64,000 nt of DNA from UBA5069 sp963773745. Its GTDB lineage: Bacteria > Chloroflexota > Anaerolineae > Caldilineales > Caldilineaceae. Shown here one piece after another: positions 8,861 to 17,295 of the stretch. The first letter of the stretch is position 1. The number at the start of each line of letters is the position of its first letter. The stretch spans positions 2,046,001 through 2,110,000 of the forward strand of contig CAVZCL010000005.1 of assembly GCA_963773745.1 (NCBI GenBank). Direction: 5' to 3'. The notes below the pieces were generated by a model. That model made no database searches. It saw only the letters and a list, made by a program, of their open reading frames with translations, and was not told the DNA's origin. A program made the translations under genes and the position numbers.

Positions 8861-9845
8861 ATGCTTCGTCTGCTTGCCTACGGCCTGGCCGCGGCGCTCT
8901 TCTTCAGCAGCACCTTTGTCTTGAACCGAGCCATGAGCCTTGGTGGAGGGCACTGGGTCTGGTCGGCAGCGCTGCGCTACGCCTATGCGCTGCTGCTCAT
9001 CAGCCTGGGCTTCCTGCTCAGCGGGCGCGCCCGCACGCTGCTCGAGGTGCTGCGCGTCTATGCGCGCCACTGGCTCTTCTGGACGCTTGCCGGTTGCGTG
9101 GGCTTCGGCGTCTTCTATGCGGGCATCACCTTTGCGGCCTCCTTTGCGCCCGGCTGGGTGGTGGCCACCACCTGGCAAACGACGATCCTGGCAACGCCGC
9201 TGGTGCTGGCTGCATTCGGGCGGCGTGTGCCCCTGCGCGGGCTGCTCTTCACGCTGCTCATCTTTGCCGGCGTGTTGCTTGTCAATATTGAGCACGCCGC
9301 ACAAACCACGTGGACGCAGGTGGCGCTGGGTGCGCTGCCGGTGGTGATTGCCGCCTTCGCCTATCCCGCCGGCTTGCAGATGGTGTGGGAGGCGCGCATG
9401 GGCGGTGATGCGGCGCGGCGGCGGTGATGGCGGCGCAGCGCCTCCTCGCCGCGTGCCCCATATCAATTCGCCCGTTATGGATCAGCCCTTTGCGCGCGTG
9501 TTACTGCTCATCCTTGGTTCGCTCCCCTTCTGGATTGTGCTTGTGCTCGTTACGCAGCCGCCGCCACCCACACAAGGGCAGTGGGTGAGCACGCTGCTGG
9601 TGGCGCTCTCATCGGGCATTGTCGCGACGGTGCTCTTCATGCACGCGCGCCATCTGGCGCGCACGCCCTATGAGCTGGCCGCGGTCGACAGCACGCAGTC
9701 GGGCGAGGTGATCTTTTCGCTGCTGGGCGAGGTGCTGCTGCTGGGGGGTGCGCTGCCCGGCCTCATGGGCTGGACGGGTGTCGCGCTCACAATGGTGGGC
9801 CTCGTGCTCTACCTGAGTGCGCAGCGGCGCGAGGCCGCGGCGTGA
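8861..9845 (+). CDS. EmrE-like (DMT superfamily) multidrug exporter, one frameshift
   Basis: An integral membrane protein of about 320 residues after repair. Frame one (8861 to about 9425) carries five to six hydrophobic helices from LLAYGLAAALFFSSTFVLNR onward; the second frame resumes with VPHINSPVMDQPFARVLLL and ends at 9845 with three to four more helices. The break lies in a GGCGGC/GCGCGG-rich stretch near 9400-9430. The N-terminal SSTFVLNRAM and the internal QMVWEAR plus PHINSPVMD pattern suggest the putative multidrug resistance efflux family related to EamA. Substrate unknown. Confidence 0.65.
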
Positions 9846-10648
9846 AACCCTTTCTCAAGTGGGCCGGCGGCAAGCAGCGCGTTGCGGCGCGCATTTGTGC
9901 CCTGTTGCCCCACGGCCAGAGGCTGATTGAGCCCTTTGTCGGCTCGGGCGCGCTCTTTCTCAACGCCGATTTTCCGGCCTACCTTCTGGCCGATGCCAAC
10001 GCCGACCTGATCAACCTCTACACGCGCCTGCGTGACGGCGGCGAAACGTTCATTGCCGATTGCGCGCGCCTCTTTACGCCCGAAGCCAACAGCCGCGACG
10101 TTTATGACGAGCGCCGGCACACCTTCAACACAACGCACGATCAGGCACTGCGCGCACAGCTCTTCGTCTATCTCAACAAACATGGCTACAATGGGCTCTG
10201 TCGCTACAACCGTGCGGGTGGCTTCAATGTGCCCTTTGGCCGCCATGTCAGCGTCGGCTTTCCCGCCGCAGAAATGCGCGCCTTCCAGCACAAGGCGCAG
10301 CAGGCAGCGTTTCTCTGCGCAGACTTTGCCGACGTTATGCGCGGCGCGAGGCGGGGCGATGTAATCTACTGCGACCCGCCCTACGTGCCGCTCTCGGCCA
10401 CTGCCAACTTCACAGCCTACAGTGCGGCCGGCTTTGGCGCCGCTGATCAGGTTGCGCTTGCCGAGATGGCGCGAGCGCTGGCCACACGTGGGGTGCCCGT
10501 GCTCATCTCAAATCACAACACGCCGTGGACGCAAGCGCTCTACGCAGGTGCGCACATCGAATGCTTCAACGTAACCCGCTCAATCAGTCGCGATGCCACA
10601 TCGCGCGGCGCAACCGGCGAGCTGCTGGCACTCTTTAGAGCGGCATAG
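9842..10648 (+). CDS. dam: DNA adenine methylase, Dam type (D12 class)
   Basis: 268 residues starting at GTG 9842, overlapping the exporter stop by four bases. Seen: FLKWAGGK near the N-terminus and EPFVGSGALF (AdoMet-binding motif I), a target-recognition middle with YNGLCRYNRAGGFNVPFG, and the catalytic DPPY in VIYCDPPYVPLS (about 178). These are class alpha N6-adenine methyltransferase features; the family usually modifies GATC. No restriction gene or second specificity subunit is adjacent, so it is a solitary methylase. Specificity for GATC is family knowledge, not visible here. Confidence 0.88.
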   Translation: MKPFLKWAGGKQRVAARICALLPHGQRLIEPFVGSGALFLNADFPAYLLADANADLINLYTRLRDGGETFIADCARLFTPEANSRDVYDERRHTFNTTHDQALRAQLFVYLNKHGYNGLCRYNRAGGFNVPFGRHVSVGFPAAEMRAFQHKAQQAAFLCADFADVMRGARRGDVIYCDPPYVPLSATANFTAYSAAGFGAADQVALAEMARALATRGVPVLISNHNTPWTQALYAGAHIECFNVTRSISRDATSRGATGELLALFRAA

Positions 10649-10743
10649 AGGCTTGCAGCTATCCAGCCCAAAAACATGGTGCGAAGCTCACTACTGAAGC
10701 CCGCACTTCGACCCAGGAACTCGCAAGAGGAGGGAGGTCGCAT

Positions 10744-11639
10744 ATGGACGAAGCACCCCACAGCATGGACGCCGCCACAACCATGGGCGCGGTTGGCCTG
10801 ATCGTGGCCGACCTGAATCGCTCGCTGGCGTGGTATACGGGCGCGCTGGGGCTGCATGTGCAAAGCCGCACACCGAGCCAGGCATGGCTGGGTGCGGGCG
10901 GCCCGACGCTGCTTGTGCTCACCGAGCAGACGGGCGCGCACCCAGTGCAGCGCGGGCGCACGGGCCTCTACCACGTGGCGCTGCTGCTTCCAGGCCGCGC
11001 CGATCTGGCACGCGTCCTGCGCCACCTGGTGGCAACGCGTACGCCTTTGGGCGGCATGGCGGACCACGGCGTCAGCGAGGCGCTCTATCTGGCAGACCCG
11101 GACGGGCACGGCGTGGAAATCTACCGCGACAGGCCGCGCGCCGAGTGGCCGACGCACGACGGCGCGCTGGAGATGACTCTCGAAACGCTCGATGTGCAAG
11201 GCCTGCTGGATGAACTGACCAGCGGCCGCGTGACATGGCACGGCATGGCCGAAGGCACGCGCGATTGGCCATGTGCACCTGCACGTGCGCGATTTGGGCG
11301 AGGCCGAGCGCTTCTATTGCGACCTGCTGGGCTTTGCGCTGACGCAACGCTGGGCGGGACAGGCCCTCTTTGTAGCAGCAGGGGGCTACCATCACCACAT
11401 TGGCCTTAACGTCTGGGCGGGCGTCGGCGCGCCGCCCCCACCGGACGACGCCGCACGCCTCGACTGGTACGAGATACATCTGCCCTCAGACAGCGCCTTT
11501 GCTGCTGTGATCGCACGCCTGCGCGCCGCCGCGATTCCCGTTGAGGAGCACTTGGGCGTGGCCTGCGCTGCGTGATCCGTCGGGCAACCGCATTCGGCTG
11601 ATAGACGCGCACGCCGAAAGCGCCAAGGAAATCACCTAG
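10744..11639 (+). CDS. Two-domain VOC protein (CatE-like), two frameshifts
   Basis: A strong AGGAGGGAGG precedes ATG 10744. Frame one gives a first vicinal-oxygen-chelate domain (VGLIVADLNRSLAWYTGALGL, later LYLADPDGHGVEIY) to about 11260; frame two gives a second domain (IGHVHLHVRDLGEAERFYCDLLGF) to about 11560; a third frame supplies the expected end LRDPSGNRIRLIDA, stop at 11639. The arrangement matches catechol-2,3-dioxygenase-like CatE/YfiE proteins that bind a divalent metal with His/His/Glu. Activity on catechols is not assured. Both breaks look like sequence errors because the motif order is complete. Confidence 0.75.
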
Positions 11640-11875
11640 CGTATATCGCCAAGGCACTCCATGTTTAAGTGAATGCACGCATCTTCGTAGCGGCTGCTTA
11701 TGGCTTCTGGATGTTGAACCGGTAATCAGCTTGCAGCCGGCGCTGATGACGTAACACCATCTTGACTTCTGTACAACCTTCAGCCTCCGTGCACATCCAT
11801 CAAGCCGCGTTCTCAAGAACCGCGGCTGCCGCCGCCGCTACGCAACGCGTTGCCAAGCCTGCCAAAGGGGTACCT

Positions 11876-12451
11876 ATGGCCAAATTCCATGAAGAGATCT
11901 CCGACGAACTGCGCGCCTTCATCAACGCCCAACTCGTCTACTTTGTCGCCTCCGGCACAGCCGAGAGCCGCATTAACCTCTCGCCCAAAGGGGCCGACAC
12001 GCTGCGCGTGCTGGACGCGCGCTCTGTCGCCTACCTTGACATGACGGGCAGCGGTAACGAGACCGCCGCGCATATGAAGCATGACGGTCGCCTCACCATC
12101 ATGCTCTGCAGCTTTGGCCCCAAGCCGCTCATCCTGCGCCTCTATGGGCGAGGGCGCGTGGTGCTGCCAGGCGCGGGCGAATGGGACGCGCTGGCAGCCC
12201 ACTTCCCCCACTTTGTGGGCGTGCGCCAGTTTGTCGTTCTGGATGTGGAGAGCGTCCAGACCTCCTGCGGCTTTGGCGTGCCGCACGCAGACCAGATGGC
12301 ACCGCGTGCGCGCATGGTTGAGTGGGCCGAAGGCAAGGGCGAAGAGGCGCTGGCAACCTACAGGCAGAAGAACAATGCCCGCAGCATTGATGGGCTCTCC
12401 AATGACACGGTGCATGCCGCCGCCCCCGTGGAAGGCGCGCCGCAGCCATGA
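11876..12451 (+). CDS. Pyridoxamine 5'-phosphate oxidase-family protein
   Basis: 191 residues from ATG 11876 with AAAGGGG upstream. The split-barrel flavin-binding fold is indicated by VYFVASGTAESRINLSPKG, the VAYLDMTGSGNET strand pair and KHDGRLTIMLCSF. This branch (PNPOx-like, general stress type) usually binds FMN or F420 and is not the vitamin B6 enzyme. The gene ends inside the start of the next one (ATGA overlap), so the two are translationally coupled. Substrate unknown. Upstream 11640-11875 holds only degraded palindrome pieces. Confidence 0.8.
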   Translation: MAKFHEEISDELRAFINAQLVYFVASGTAESRINLSPKGADTLRVLDARSVAYLDMTGSGNETAAHMKHDGRLTIMLCSFGPKPLILRLYGRGRVVLPGAGEWDALAAHFPHFVGVRQFVVLDVESVQTSCGFGVPHADQMAPRARMVEWAEGKGEEALATYRQKNNARSIDGLSNDTVHAAAPVEGAPQP

Positions 12452-13029
12452 TGGACTATGTGCCTAACGCATGGGACACAAAGCGGCTGCATGTGCGCGC
12501 CGTGCATGCAGGCGACACAGACGCCTTGCTCGCGCTCTTTAACGCGAACCACCACGTTGAGCCCTGGGACCCCACCTTCAGGCCGATTGAGAGGCCTGAG
12601 TTGGCCGAGCTTGTTGACAAAAGCCTCACCTGGGCCGCACGCGGCATCAGGCCTTTCCAGATGCAGTGCTTCGAGCGCCTCGACACCGGCCAGTTGGTGG
12701 GCTACTATCACTGCAGCTATGGCACGTCCTTTGCCGACGTCATCTACATCTCCATGTTTGTGATCGCGCACGATGCCCAGAATGCAGGCTATGGGCGCGA
12801 GGTCGTCGATGGTCTCTCGATCTGGTGGGCCACGCTGCGCGACATCCGGCGCGCCTGGGCGGAGGTTTATCTCAAGAACTGGACCGCGCTGCGCTTCTGG
12901 ATTGCGCAGGGCTTCACCACCATCATCGAGTGGGACGGTGACAGCGTGCTGACGGAGAGCGGCCACGCCGCAATCATCCTCGAAAAGCGCTGGCGCGGCG
13001 TGCCCGAGGGCGCCAAGCGGCTGCCATGA
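12448..13029 (+). CDS. GNAT-family acetyltransferase (RimJ-like)
   Basis: 193 residues, coupled by a four-base overlap to the PNPOx-like gene. Seen: TKRLHVRAVHAGDTDALLALFN at the N-terminus typical of RimJ/RimL-type GNATs, AGYGREVVDGLSIWW as the acetyl-CoA loop, and VYLKNWTALRFWIAQGF as the C-terminal helix. Target unknown. A strong terminator follows within ten bases. Confidence 0.75.
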   Translation: MMDYVPNAWDTKRLHVRAVHAGDTDALLALFNANHHVEPWDPTFRPIERPELAELVDKSLTWAARGIRPFQMQCFERLDTGQLVGYYHCSYGTSFADVIYISMFVIAHDAQNAGYGREVVDGLSIWWATLRDIRRAWAEVYLKNWTALRFWIAQGFTTIIEWDGDSVLTESGHAAIILEKRWRGVPEGAKRLP

Positions 13030-13038
13030 AGCGAGCAC

Positions 13039-13079
13039 AAAAAGAGCGGGGCTTCCACTCTGGAAGCCCCGCTCTTTTT
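13039..13079. terminator. Bidirectional intrinsic terminator
   Basis: A perfect 18-bp stem (13039-13056 with 13062-13079) around loop ACTCT, with an A-run on the left and T-run on the right, so it works in both directions. It separates the rightward run ending at 13029 from the leftward peptide transporter ending at 13104. Confidence 0.93.
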
Positions 13080-13103
13080 GTATTTGTCACCCACCTTCCG
13101 AAG

Positions 13104-14057
13104 CTAACGGTTGAGGCGCGGGTCCAAAGCGTCGCGCAGGCCGTCGCCCAGCAGGTTGAAGCCGAGCACCGTGAACATGAGCGCCAGACCCGGGAAGATG
13201 ATCAGGTGCGGCGCCGTGAAGACCTGGTTGCGCTCCTGCCCAATCATGGAGCCCCACTCAGGCGTGGGTGGCTGCGCGCCCAGACCGAGAAAAGAGAGCG
13301 CCGCGGCGTCAAGAATGGCCGTGGCAATGCCCAGCGTGCCGGTGACAACCAGCGGTGTGAGCGAATTGGGCAAAATGTGGCCGGCCAGGATGCGGCGCGA
13401 GGGCACCCCCGCGGCCCTGTCCGCAAGGATGTAATCCTGCTCCTTGATGCCCAGCACGCTCGCGCGCATAATGCGCGCATACGTTGGTATGCTCACAATG
13501 GCAATCGCGATGAGCGTGTTAATCAAACCCGGACCAAGCACCGTGACGATGGCGATCGCGAGAATAAGGCTGGGAAACGCCTGCAACACGTCCATGAGGC
13601 GCATGAGCACATTGTCGGTAGCACCGCCGGCAAAGCCCGCAATGGCGCCGGTTGTCGCTCCCACAAGGATGGCAAAGGAGACAGACACAATGCCCACCAT
13701 CAGCGACAGACGCGCGCCATACAGCACGCGGCTGTAGAGGTCGCGCACGTTACCATCCAGCCCCATAATGTGCTGGGGCTGGTCTGCAGGACATCCAAAG
13801 AGATGAATGCAGGGGCTGGCGCGCTTCTCAACATTCTCAATGCCGATGAGCGTTTGTGTGGGGCTATAGGGCGCCAGCACCGGCGCCAGAATGGCCACAA
13901 TGATGAGAATCGCGAGGATAACCATGCCGACAACGGCCAGCCGCTGGCGGAAGAGATAACTAAACGCGTTCTGCCAGAGGCTGCGCGGTTTGGGCGTGCG
14001 CAGCGTAAGCTGGGCGTTGTCGGGGATATTGGATGTCGGGGTGCCGGCGGCTTGCAT
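13104..14057 (-). CDS. Peptide ABC transporter permease, DppC/OppC type
   Basis: 317 residues. An N-terminal cytoplasmic stretch is followed by a first membrane helix (LAVVGMVILAILIIVAILAPVLA, about 43), a periplasmic loop, then five more helices and the EAA loop (RAAGVPSRRILAGHILPNSL, about 212-231) that docks to the ATPase; HLIIFPGLALMFTVLGFNLLGDGLRDALDPRL is the DppC C-terminal signature. It follows the DppB-type gene by 40 bases. No ATPase genes are in the cluster, so the complex must borrow ATPases encoded elsewhere. Confidence 0.92.
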   Translation of the reverse strand: MQAAGTPTSNIPDNAQLTLRTPKPRSLWQNAFSYLFRQRLAVVGMVILAILIIVAILAPVLAPYSPTQTLIGIENVEKRASPCIHLFGCPADQPQHIMGLDGNVRDLYSRVLYGARLSLMVGIVSVSFAILVGATTGAIAGFAGGATDNVLMRLMDVLQAFPSLILAIAIVTVLGPGLINTLIAIAIVSIPTYARIMRASVLGIKEQDYILADRAAGVPSRRILAGHILPNSLTPLVVTGTLGIATAILDAAALSFLGLGAQPPTPEWGSMIGQERNQVFTAPHLIIFPGLALMFTVLGFNLLGDGLRDALDPRLNR

Positions 14058-14097
14058 AGACTTGTCTCTATCAGGGTATCAGGCGCGTTAAGAAGGG

Positions 14098-15174
14098 TCA
14101 GCTAAGGCGAATGCGCGGGTCAAGTACGGCGTACGAGACGTCCACAATCAGGTTCGCCATGACGAAGACAACGGCAATCACAAGCGTAAAGGCCTGGACG
14201 ACCACATAGTCGCGCGAGTTGATGGCGTCGTAGAGCGTCTTGCCCACGCCTGTAAGTCCGAAAATGGTTTCGGTGAGGATTGCGCCGCTGAGCAGCGCGC
14301 CCAGTTGCAGGCCGATGATCGTCACAATGGGCAGCAGCGCGTTGCGCATGGCGTGGCGGAAGACGACGCGCCGCTCGCCAAGCCCCTTGGCGCGTGCGGT
14401 GCGCATGTAGTCGAGGCTCATCACCTCAAGCATGGCCGAGCGCGTCATGCGTGCGATAATCGCGAGGGGAATCGTGCCCAGCGCAATCATGGGCAGGATG
14501 AGGTGCTTAAGCGCATCCCAGGTCAACTCAAAGTTGAGGGTGAGGATGCCGTTGACCACATACATGCGTGACAGGAAATCGAGAATGCCGCGGCCAAAGC
14601 CTGTGTATTCCTCCAGCCCCCACACTTCGGGAATGGAGGGAATGGCCATGCCGGGCGTCAGGCGGCCCGAAGGGGGCAGCGCAAACGGCGTATCCTTGAG
14701 GACCACGGCGAATGTGTACGCAAGCAGGAGGCCGAGCACAAAGACGGGGATTGAAACCCCGATGTTGGCCCCGATCATTGTGATCAGGTCAATCGGAGAG
14801 TTGCGCCAATAGGCGGAGATTACGCCCAGGGTAATGCCGAAAACGGTGGCAAAAATGAGCGCCATGAGCGCCAGTTCAATCGTTACAGGCAAGCGCTCGC
14901 CAATGATTTCGGTGGCTGGCCGTCCAAAGCGGATCGAGTCGCCCAGGTCGCCGCGCGCAACATCGCGCATGTAAATGCCGAATTGCACTGGGATCGATTC
15001 GTTGAGTCCGAAGCGCTCATTGAAAGCATCGCAGATCTCGTCGGTCGCCTTTTCGCCCAGGGCCGCGCGGCAGGGGTCGCCCGGAATCATGCGGGCGAGC
15101 GCAAAGGTGGCAAAGAGGATGCCGATAATGACGGGAATTGCCAGCAGGAGACGGCGGGAGATGTATCGTGCCAT
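14098..15174 (-). CDS. Peptide ABC transporter permease, DppB/OppB type
   Basis: 358 residues with the DppB layout: first helix LLLAIPVIIGILFATFALARMIPGDP, the DLGDSIRF motif, then a cluster of five helices and the EAA loop YMRTARAKGLGERRVVFRHAMRNALLP near the C-terminus. A longer than usual periplasmic loop (PSGRLTPGMAIPSIPEVWGLEEYTGFG) sits in the middle. Transcribed after the binding protein, from which it is separated by a 24-bp hairpin. Confidence 0.92.
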   Translation of the reverse strand: MARYISRRLLLAIPVIIGILFATFALARMIPGDPCRAALGEKATDEICDAFNERFGLNESIPVQFGIYMRDVARGDLGDSIRFGRPATEIIGERLPVTIELALMALIFATVFGITLGVISAYWRNSPIDLITMIGANIGVSIPVFVLGLLLAYTFAVVLKDTPFALPPSGRLTPGMAIPSIPEVWGLEEYTGFGRGILDFLSRMYVVNGILTLNFELTWDALKHLILPMIALGTIPLAIIARMTRSAMLEVMSLDYMRTARAKGLGERRVVFRHAMRNALLPIVTIIGLQLGALLSGAILTETIFGLTGVGKTLYDAINSRDYVVVQAFTLVIAVVFVMANLIVDVSYAVLDPRIRLS

Positions 15175-15229
15175 GAGTTCTGGTTGTCCGGGAGCGACCG
15201 AGCGACGGGCGCAGCAGTCAGCGGGGAAG

Positions 15230-15282
15230 TGACGTGCGCAAGCCGGCCGCAGAAGTACTCTGCGGCCGGCTTGCGCACGTCA
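15230..15282. repeat. 24-bp perfect hairpin between binding protein and permease
   Basis: 15230-15253 pairs perfectly with 15259-15282 around loop AGTAC. No T-run follows on the minus strand, so it is better read as a processing or mRNA-stabilising hairpin than as a full terminator; it may lower permease expression relative to the binding protein. Confidence 0.8.
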
Positions 15283-15309
15283 TCGTGCAATCAGCGTAAG
15301 GCGGAAGGT

Positions 15310-17022
15310 CTACTCAGGCGCATTCAGGAAGCCGCCGAAGAGGCCGGGGAAGTAGGTGAACGAACCGTCACGCCCAACGTGCAGCGGGTGCGATGCATCC
15401 CACTGGACGACATAGGAAAGCACCACGTCATTGGCGTCGAAGGTGGCGCCGTTGTGGAAGGTGACGCCTTCGCGCAGCTGGAAGGTCCACTCGGTCAGGT
15501 CTTCGTTGGCGCTCCACTCGGTGGCGAGGGCCGGAACAACCTTGCCGGTGCCGGGCTCATAGGCGAGGAGCGATTCATTCATCTGCTCGCAAGCGCGCAG
15601 CGCTTCGCCGTCGCTCTCGTCGGCGCAGTAGAGGCCCGCAGGCTCACCATTCTGCAGCCAAACGAAGGTGTCGCGGCCACCCGGGTCCATGCGGCCAAAC
15701 TGCTCGGCGCCGATGTCCGAAGCGTAGGCGCCTTCGACGTCAGCCTTGAAGGCTGCGCCGTTGCCGCCGTGCGAGATCGGGATCATGGGCACATGCTGCT
15801 TGATCAGCTCGTTGGCGGTGTCGTAGAAGGGCTGGCGTGCTTCGGCTGTAGCCTGGCTGCCGCCGTCGGCAAGGGCCTGCCAAACGTCGGGGAAGCCTTC
15901 GCCGAACTGGTCAGAGGCGCCCGGGCCAAAGTGGAAGTCAAGGAAGTTGGTGGCGTCGGGATAGTCGGCGCCCCAGCCCAGCATGTGGAAGCCACCAATT
16001 TCGCCACGGTCAGCGGCGTCAATGAAGGAGCCCGATTCCATGACGACGATCTGTGCGTCAACGCCCAGGTCCGCAAGCTGCGCCTGCAGGTCCTGTGCTA
16101 CGACGCCCGGGTTGGGCAGATAGGCGCGCACGACGTCGCGATAGGTGATTGTGGTCTCGAAGCCGGGCAGCACGCCTTCTTCGGTCAGAATCTGCTTGGC
16201 CTGTTCGGGATCATACTCATACCAATCCTGCCCTTCGGAAAAGCCGAAGATGGCGGGCGGCATGAACTGCTTGGCAACGCTCGAGCCCGGGGGGAAGAAG
16301 TTGTCCACCAGGCGCTGGCGGTCAATGCCCATGGCAAAGGCCTGACGCACACGCTCGTTGTCAAAGGGCGGGTAGGTGTTGTTCATGCCCAGATAGAAGA
16401 TGTTGGTGCCGTTGCGCAGCTGGAGCTGGAGGTTGGGGTCGTCAGTGATGACGTCGAAGTCATCGGGGCCCGGGTTGTCAATGCCGTCCACGGTGCCCGC
16501 CTGCAGCTCAACCAGGCGCTGTGCGCTCTCGGCGCTCCAGCGGAAGATGAGGTTCTGCGGAATGGCCTGGGCGCCCCAGTAGTCCTCGTTGCGCTCCATG
16601 ATGATCTGATCACCGCGGCGCCACTCGACGAACTTGTAGGGGCCTGTGCCGACGGGGTTGTCGATCAGTTCACCACCGCCACCTGTGGACTCGAGGTAGC
16701 CTGCGTCCTGAATGCCAAAGGCCGAGAAGGCGGCCTTGGCGGGGAAGGCGACGTCGGGCGTGCAGAGGGTGAACTTGACGGTGTATTGGTCAAGCGCCTC
16801 AATCGTCTTGAAGTTGCCGCCATAGTCGCAGTCGGGCGCCGAAACGCTCAGCGGTACAAAGGGGCCTTCTTCAACGGGTGCAGCGGTTGCAGCGGGCTCT
16901 TCGGCCGCTGCGGGAACATCACCGCCGGGCGCTGCGGCCGGGGCCGCGCACGCCGCAAGCAGCATGGCGAAGACGGCTACGAGCGAGAGCACGCGCAGCA
17001 GCCTGTTGGAATGGAATGACAT
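15310..17022 (-). CDS. Peptide-binding lipoprotein, SBP family 5, circularly permuted
   Basis: 570 residues from ATG 17022 with AGGAGG upstream. Lipobox LLAAC (Cys25), then an Ala/Pro/Glu linker to about 55. The body is the SBP_bac_5 fold, but its order is rotated: residue 70 onward begins with the segment that in DppA follows the first 120 residues (EALDQYTVKFTL, NPVGTGPYKFVEW at 122-134, RVRQAFAMGIDRQRLV, YDPEQAKQIL), and the segment that opens DppA (ESLLAYEPG, VPALATEWSANEDLTEWTFQLREGVTFHNG, DANDVVLSYV, FTYFPGLFGGF) is found at the C-terminus, about 445-570. Binds a peptide or related ligand for the permeases downstream. Fold assignment is sure; ligand is unknown. Confidence 0.9.
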   Translation of the reverse strand: MSFHSNRLLRVLSLVAVFAMLLAACAAPAAAPGGDVPAAAEEPAATAAPVEEGPFVPLSVSAPDCDYGGNFKTIEALDQYTVKFTLCTPDVAFPAKAAFSAFGIQDAGYLESTGGGGELIDNPVGTGPYKFVEWRRGDQIIMERNEDYWGAQAIPQNLIFRWSAESAQRLVELQAGTVDGIDNPGPDDFDVITDDPNLQLQLRNGTNIFYLGMNNTYPPFDNERVRQAFAMGIDRQRLVDNFFPPGSSVAKQFMPPAIFGFSEGQDWYEYDPEQAKQILTEEGVLPGFETTITYRDVVRAYLPNPGVVAQDLQAQLADLGVDAQIVVMESGSFIDAADRGEIGGFHMLGWGADYPDATNFLDFHFGPGASDQFGEGFPDVWQALADGGSQATAEARQPFYDTANELIKQHVPMIPISHGGNGAAFKADVEGAYASDIGAEQFGRMDPGGRDTFVWLQNGEPAGLYCADESDGEALRACEQMNESLLAYEPGTGKVVPALATEWSANEDLTEWTFQLREGVTFHNGATFDANDVVLSYVVQWDASHPLHVGRDGSFTYFPGLFGGFLNAPE

Positions 17023-17233
17023 TATGCCTCCTATCAACTGGGGAAGGTATGGGTGATGGGTAGGTAAACAACGATGTGTGCTACTGAACGCAGGTGGAAC
17101 CAGGTGCTGGTACGGTAAACGCGGATACGGGTCATGCATCGTGCGCCCGCCAACGCGGCGAGCCCACATGGAAGACCTTATCCCTGACGACTCCGGTGTG
17201 GTCGGGTGGAACCTGCAGAACTGAAGCGGAAGC

Positions 17234-17262
17234 ACTATACCACCGAGCGCGCAAGTGCGCAA
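17234..17262 (-). promoter_or_regulatory. Candidate promoter for the peptide transporter
   Basis: On the minus strand TTGCGC (17262-17257) and TATAGT (17239-17234) are 17 bases apart, about 210 bases before the binding-protein start. The -35 is weak. Confidence 0.35.
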
Positions 17263-17295
17263 AGGCGAAAATGGTGTGGGGTGCGTCACCCATTT

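Noticed and set aside
14983..17019. A 678-codon open frame on the plus strand
   Set aside because: It is antisense to the peptide-binding protein and permease genes, whose motifs, lipobox and ribosome site are clear; the antisense protein shows no family features.
13104..17022. Missing ATPase genes of the peptide transporter as evidence of a broken operon
   Set aside because: Many peptide transporters use ATPases encoded elsewhere; all genes here are intact and the cluster is closed by a clean terminator.
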